Assembly: GCA_001768195.1 (NCBI GenBank)
Contig: MENI01000012.1
Location: 1-40,386, forward strand
DNA: 40,386 nt
DNA from: Bacteroidetes bacterium GWA2_40_15
Lineage (GTDB): Bacteria; Bacteroidota; Bacteroidia; Bacteroidales; VadinHA17
Reading direction: 5' to 3'
The notes beneath the pieces are model-generated. The model searched no databases and had not been told where the DNA came from. It was given only the letters and a program-made list of their open reading frames with translations. The stretch's first letter is position 1. Each line of letters begins with the position of its first letter. This document shows positions 37,313 to 40,386 of this stretch, one piece after another. The position numbers were made by a program, and so were the translations under genes.

Positions 37313-37338
37313 AGATTTATATAAATCTTTCGAAAGAT
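37313..37338. promoter_or_regulatory. Two overlapping perfect palindromes upstream of the aminotransferase operon
   Basis: AGATTTATATAAATCT (37313-37328) and ATCTTTCGAAAGAT (37325-37338) are both perfect palindromes and share four bases. They lie 104-129 bp upstream of the aminotransferase start. They could be operator sites for a dimeric regulator of either divergent operon. Confidence 0.4.
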
Positions 37339-37476
37339 ATAAAAAAATTCAAATATGATCATCATAAATTTTATTTTCGTAAACATATGATGCTTATTTT
37401 TGATGTTTAATGTAATTAATGGTTTAATATTTTATATTTTAAGATGAGTATCAGGAATCATACATATAACTTCAAT

Positions 37477-37549
37477 GATTTTCTTCGTTTACCCCGACCC
37501 CAAGGGGAGCGAAGAAAATCAATTTACTCCCCTCGGGGCTGGGGTAAAT
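37477..37549. repeat. GC-rich imperfect inverted repeat (dispersed-repeat type)
   Basis: The arms 37488-37509 (TTTACCCCGACCCC, AAGGGGAG) and 37528-37549 (CTCCCCTCGGGG, CTGGGGTAAA) are inverted matches over 22 bp with three mismatches. A second, nested stem pairs TGATTTTCTTCG (37476-37487) with CGAAGAAAATCA (37510-37521). The island of C/G runs stands out in an AT-rich spacer and resembles the short CCCC/GGGG repeats scattered in many Bacteroidota genomes. Confidence 0.6.
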
Positions 37550-37627
37550 TAATTGATTTTCAAGCGTTTTTGGATTTTGTATGTATCATTACCGATAGTC
37601 ATAATATTTTAAAACATAAATTAATAC

Positions 37628-37673
37628 ATTTTATGTGTTAATTAATTTAGAATAAATTTGTAATACATAAAAT
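37628..37673. repeat. AT-rich inverted repeat
   Basis: ATTTTATGTGTTA (37628-37640) and TAATACATAAAAT (37661-37673) pair over 13 bp with one mismatch, 20-bp spacer. Possibly chance at this base composition. Confidence 0.3.
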
Positions 37674-37688
37674 TCCAGTAATTTCATA

Positions 37689-37751
37689 TTTGTCTGTTCA
37701 ATTTATTTTGCCTATTTTTAAAAAATTATGAATCAATCATAAACAGACAAA
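37689..37751. repeat. Short inverted repeat with TTTGTCTGTT ends
   Basis: TTTGTCTGTT (37689-37698) and AACAGACAAA (37742-37751) are perfect inverted 10-mers around a 43-bp AT-rich core. It could be a relic of a miniature transposable element or an operator pair; no copy is seen elsewhere in the window. Confidence 0.3.
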
Positions 37752-37983
37752 ATAGTTCATTACAAATCATTAAGCATTAAACAAGTTACTTATCAGAATA
37801 TAAGTAAATATTACAGACTGACAGGCGGTTATTGTGTGGTTTATTAATTTTAATATTGTTTAATCAATTTTTAAATTATTAGTAATGGTTCGGAATAAGT
37901 ATAGAAATGTAATTAATTGGGATCTTGTGGAATATAGACCTTAATTTTTTTTGGTATTATCTGTATTAAAATAGAAATATATT

Positions 37984-39210
37984 ATGGAAAAACAAATAAC
38001 TAATCGGAAGAGCAGTCGGAGGGAATTTATTGGTAAGGCCGGCATTGGCATGGCAGCTTTTACAATAATGCCAAGATTCACTTTAACAGGAACTCAGACT
38101 GGTGGACGCAAAATCAGGATCGGCATTGTTGGGGGAAGATTTGGCACAAGCTTTTATTTCCATGAGCATCCTGACTGTATTGTAGAAGCAGTCAGTGATC
38201 TGCGTCCGGAGAGGCGTAAACGTTTGATGGAAGTTTATAAATGTTCAAAGAGTTATGAGTCGCTGGACAAGCTTCTTCTTGATCCCAAGATTGAAGCTGT
38301 ATTTATAGCCACTCCGGCTCCTGATCATGTGCGTCATGTTACTGCAACTTTGAACGCCGGGAAGCATGTGTTATGTGCGGTACCTGCTGCCTGGACTTTA
38401 GAAGAATGCTATAAACTTCGGGATGTGGTCAGAAGTTCGGGTCTGATTTACATGATGGCCGAAACAAGTGTTTACAGGCAAAATACAATATCTGTCAAAA
38501 AATTTTATAAAGAGGGTCTCTTTGGAAACATATTCAGCGCAGCAGCAGAATATAATCATCCGGGACTTGAAGTATTGTATTTTGAAGATGGCAAACCCAC
38601 CTGGCGTCATGGAATGCCACCTATGCTATATCCCACGCATTCTACATCATTACTGATCGCTGTGACAGGAGAAAGGTTGACACATGTGAGTGGTTTAGGC
38701 TGGGGAGACGATAGCCCTCTGTTAAAGAATAACCCTTATAATAATCCATTCTGGAATACCACAGCATTTTTTAAGACAAATAAGGGTAATCCTTTCAGAG
38801 TGGAAGTGAATTGGAAAGGAGCTTTGAGAAGTGCTGAGCGAGGTGAATGGAGGGGAGATAAAATGAGCTTCTTTTCTGCATTAAAGGAGGGTGATGAACA
38901 TACTATTGTAAGATTAGCCGACAGGATTGGCAGTGATGATGCCGGATTTCAATATAAAGCAAATATTGCAGAAACATTCAAGCAACCCCTTTGGTGGCAG
39001 ACAGATATGCTCCCTGAACCGTTGCGGCATAACAGCGGACATGATGGGTCACATACATTTATCACTCATGAATTTGTAGATGCTGTTATTAACAACCGCC
39101 CTGCGGAGGTGAATGTTCATGAAGCCCTTGCATACACTGCACCAGGCATTGTGGCACACCAATCTGCTCTCAGAAATGGTGAATATATGAGTATTCCGGG
39201 TTTTGACTGA
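37984..39210 (+). CDS. Tat-exported Gfo/Idh/MocA family oxidoreductase
   Basis: 408 residues. Tat signal SSRREFIGKAGIGMAAF (10-26), then Rossmann motif RIGIVGGRFG (45-54). The EKP site reads C131-A-V-P134, so the usual Glu and Lys are replaced. MMAETSVY, YPTHSTSLLIAVTGE and HNSGHDGSHTFITHEF match the substrate domain of the family. It belongs to a different subgroup from the proteins at 1-3568 (AVPAA rather than NVPAV) and is the intact counterpart of the fragment at 28065. It is divergent from the aminotransferase operon and followed after 119 bp by another member of the same subgroup. Confidence 0.92.
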   Translation: MEKQITNRKSSRREFIGKAGIGMAAFTIMPRFTLTGTQTGGRKIRIGIVGGRFGTSFYFHEHPDCIVEAVSDLRPERRKRLMEVYKCSKSYESLDKLLLDPKIEAVFIATPAPDHVRHVTATLNAGKHVLCAVPAAWTLEECYKLRDVVRSSGLIYMMAETSVYRQNTISVKKFYKEGLFGNIFSAAAEYNHPGLEVLYFEDGKPTWRHGMPPMLYPTHSTSLLIAVTGERLTHVSGLGWGDDSPLLKNNPYNNPFWNTTAFFKTNKGNPFRVEVNWKGALRSAERGEWRGDKMSFFSALKEGDEHTIVRLADRIGSDDAGFQYKANIAETFKQPLWWQTDMLPEPLRHNSGHDGSHTFITHEFVDAVINNRPAEVNVHEALAYTAPGIVAHQSALRNGEYMSIPGFD

Positions 39211-39316
39211 TGATTTTATGAAATTGATTTTATATTTGAATAATTACGATTGAAGTATAATTAAACAAATAATCTGTTCATATTTTGATTTACCATTAGT
39301 TTTCAAACCACTTAAT

Positions 39317-39323
39317 AAGGAGA
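39317..39323 (+). promoter_or_regulatory. Strong Shine-Dalgarno sequence
   Basis: AAGGAGA ends six bases before the ATG at 39330 and fixes that start. Such a good match is uncommon among the other genes here, most of which have AT-rich leaders. Confidence 0.65.
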
Positions 39324-39329
39324 AATACT

Positions 39330-40386
39330 ATGAATGCTAAAAAACTTTATCACAACGAATCGGTTGTTTCAAGGAGAGATTTTCTGAGAACAGGGAGTGC
39401 GGCGGTAGCAGGCGCAGCGCTATCTACGATGGCAATTGGCCCGAAAACAGTTTTCGGCGGTGAAAGCCGTAAAAAGATCAGGATGGCAGTTGTCGGCGGC
39501 GGTTTTGGATGTGCGTTTCATTGGCATCTGGATCCGGATTGCATCGTTGAGGCGGTAAGCGACTTGCGTGAGGACAGGCGTAAAGCGTTAATGGATAGGT
39601 ATAAATGCAGTAAATCTTATCCATCGCTTGAGAAGCTGATACTGGATAAAAATGTTGATGCTGTGGCAATATTTACAGGAGCTCCGGACCACGTCCGTCA
39701 TTCTGTTGCCTGTATGGAGGCAGGCAAACATGTGATTTCGGCAGTGCCTGCTGCGACAACAATGGAGGATGCCGAAAAACTGATTGCAACTGCAAAAAAA
39801 ACAGGATTGACATACATGATGGCTGAGACAAGCTATTATTATCAGTCGGTAATAACAGCGAGGAAGTGGTATCAGGAGGGTCAGTTTGGCAACATATTCT
39901 ATACAGAAGCAGAATATCATCATGCAAGCCCTGAATTTCCGAAGAAAGGTTCTCTGGCGATCAACCCTGATGGAAGCAAGACCTGGCGGTATGGTTATCC
40001 TCCGATGCTTTATCCGACGCATTCAACCTCGCTGCTTATAGGTTTGACCGGTGAAAGACTTGCAGAAGTAATGTGCCTCGGATGGGAATACGGAATTGCA
40101 GGCATGAAAGATAATGTATATGATAATCCTTTCATGAATTCCACGGCATTTTTCAAGACAGATAAAGGTCACGGATTCCGTGTTTCTGAATTTCATTATG
40201 GCGCCATACCGCTGACAGTCAATGCTAAATGGTACGGAACAAAGAAAAGCTTTCTTATGAGTAACGGTAAAATTATAGAAAAACCGCTAACTATAACAGC
40301 CCGCGACAAATCCAGCAGGGATGAGGCTGGATTTTCGTTTCAGGAGGCATTGATCGAACAATACGATCAGCCGCAATGGTGGCAGA
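39330..40386 (+). CDS. Tat-exported Gfo/Idh/MocA family oxidoreductase (3' end outside window)
   Basis: Open from the ATG at 39330 to the end of the window, 352 codons without a stop. The start is supported by AAGGAGA just upstream. Tat motif S14-RRDFLR20 followed by an alanine-rich core; Rossmann motif MAVVGGGFG (52-60). The EKP site reads S137-A-V-P140, as in the gene upstream. YPTHSTSLLIGLTGERL, NPFMNSTAFFKT and QYDQPQWWQ are shared with the 37984 protein (QPLWWQ there), so the two are tandem paralogues. A perfect TATATTTG lies at 39231-39238, but no -33 element sits at normal spacing, so co-transcription with the upstream gene is likely. Confidence 0.92.
   Translation, partial: MNAKKLYHNESVVSRRDFLRTGSAAVAGAALSTMAIGPKTVFGGESRKKIRMAVVGGGFGCAFHWHLDPDCIVEAVSDLREDRRKALMDRYKCSKSYPSLEKLILDKNVDAVAIFTGAPDHVRHSVACMEAGKHVISAVPAATTMEDAEKLIATAKKTGLTYMMAETSYYYQSVITARKWYQEGQFGNIFYTEAEYHHASPEFPKKGSLAINPDGSKTWRYGYPPMLYPTHSTSLLIGLTGERLAEVMCLGWEYGIAGMKDNVYDNPFMNSTAFFKTDKGHGFRVSEFHYGAIPLTVNAKWYGTKKSFLMSNGKIIEKPLTITARDKSSRDEAGFSFQEALIEQYDQPQWWQ

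Larger units (their letters stand above)
37210..37983. other. 774-bp structured intergenic region between divergent operons
   Basis: No convincing gene. This AT-rich divergent control region contains overlapping perfect palindromes (37313-37338), a GC-rich imperfect inverted repeat (37477-37549) and two AT-rich inverted repeats (37628-37673 and 37689-37751), each listed separately. A 65-codon ORF over the GC-rich repeat is a by-product of that repeat. No promoter with good -33/-7 spacing was found upstream of 37984. Confidence 0.6.

Noticed and set aside
37444-37641. 65-codon ORF in the divergent control region
   Set aside because: It is formed by the CCCC/GGGG repeat and surrounding AT-rich DNA, with no recognisable domain.
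39231-39238. TATATTTG as a promoter for the last oxidoreductase gene
   Set aside because: The -7 match is perfect, but the nearest TTTTG is 25 bp away, outside the normal spacing, and the leader would be about 85 nt.
1-40386. CRISPR arrays, tRNA or rRNA genes, phage or integrase genes
   Set aside because: Read for but not seen: no spaced direct repeats, no cloverleaf-like sequences with the GTTCRA arm, and no integrase-like ORFs.

Overview
The window looks like a chromosomal segment of an AT-rich member of the Bacteroidota, probably an environmental or anaerobic Bacteroidales/Marinilabiliales-type organism. The signs are Tat-exported Gfo/Idh/MocA oxidoreductases, DUF5916, DUF5777, DUF6057 and DUF1080 proteins, an FHS-type sugar permease, a serine-type sulfatase, mostly weak Shine-Dalgarno sites and many lipoprotein signals. 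Species-level assignment is not possible from the sequence alone. No tRNA, rRNA, CRISPR array, transcription factor gene or SusC/SusD pair was seen.

Left end (1-4932, + strand): two near-duplicate exported Gfo/Idh/MocA proteins flank an exported beta-propeller glycosidase-like protein, followed by a lipoprotein amidohydrolase. Next comes an IS-rich island (5093-10658). Two different but related IS5/IS1182-type elements, with ends sharing TAGGGTTT, bracket a YceI / DUF5777 beta-barrel / Rieske lipoprotein operon. Immediately right of the second IS lies an almost identical copy of only the last ~100 bp of the amidohydrolase gene, so an IS-associated rearrangement has destroyed a second amidohydrolase.

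Middle (10809-25931): a divergent pair of CBM9-DUF5916 outer-surface proteins, a DctA-type C4-dicarboxylate symporter, a mutarotase-like lipoprotein and a DUF4189 protein. These are followed by two tandem copies of a two-gene cassette: a c-type haem (CXXCH) beta-propeller lipoprotein and a polytopic DUF6057 membrane protein.

Right part (26097-37209, all - strand): a nine-gene run reading class III aminotransferase, L-fucose-isomerase-like protein, FHS permease, sulfatase, NapH-like Fe-S membrane protein, gamma-glutamyltransferase-like enzyme, a truncated Gfo/Idh/MocA remnant, a uroporphyrinogen-decarboxylase-like protein and a DUF1080 (3-keto-glycoside hydrolase-type) protein. A structured 774-bp intergenic region separates it from two divergent exported Gfo/Idh/MocA genes (37984-40386, the last cut by the window edge).

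Taken together, the two outer regions look like an exported, oxidoreductase-based sugar or glycoside catabolic locus. Gfo/Idh/MocA enzymes would oxidise or reduce sugar hydroxyls, and DUF1080, sulfatase and glycosidase-like proteins would cleave. The FHS permease would import, and the isomerase-like and aminotransferase proteins would act in the cytoplasm. The substrate cannot be named from sequence. Functional statements are family-level, made from recognisable motifs, without any database search.
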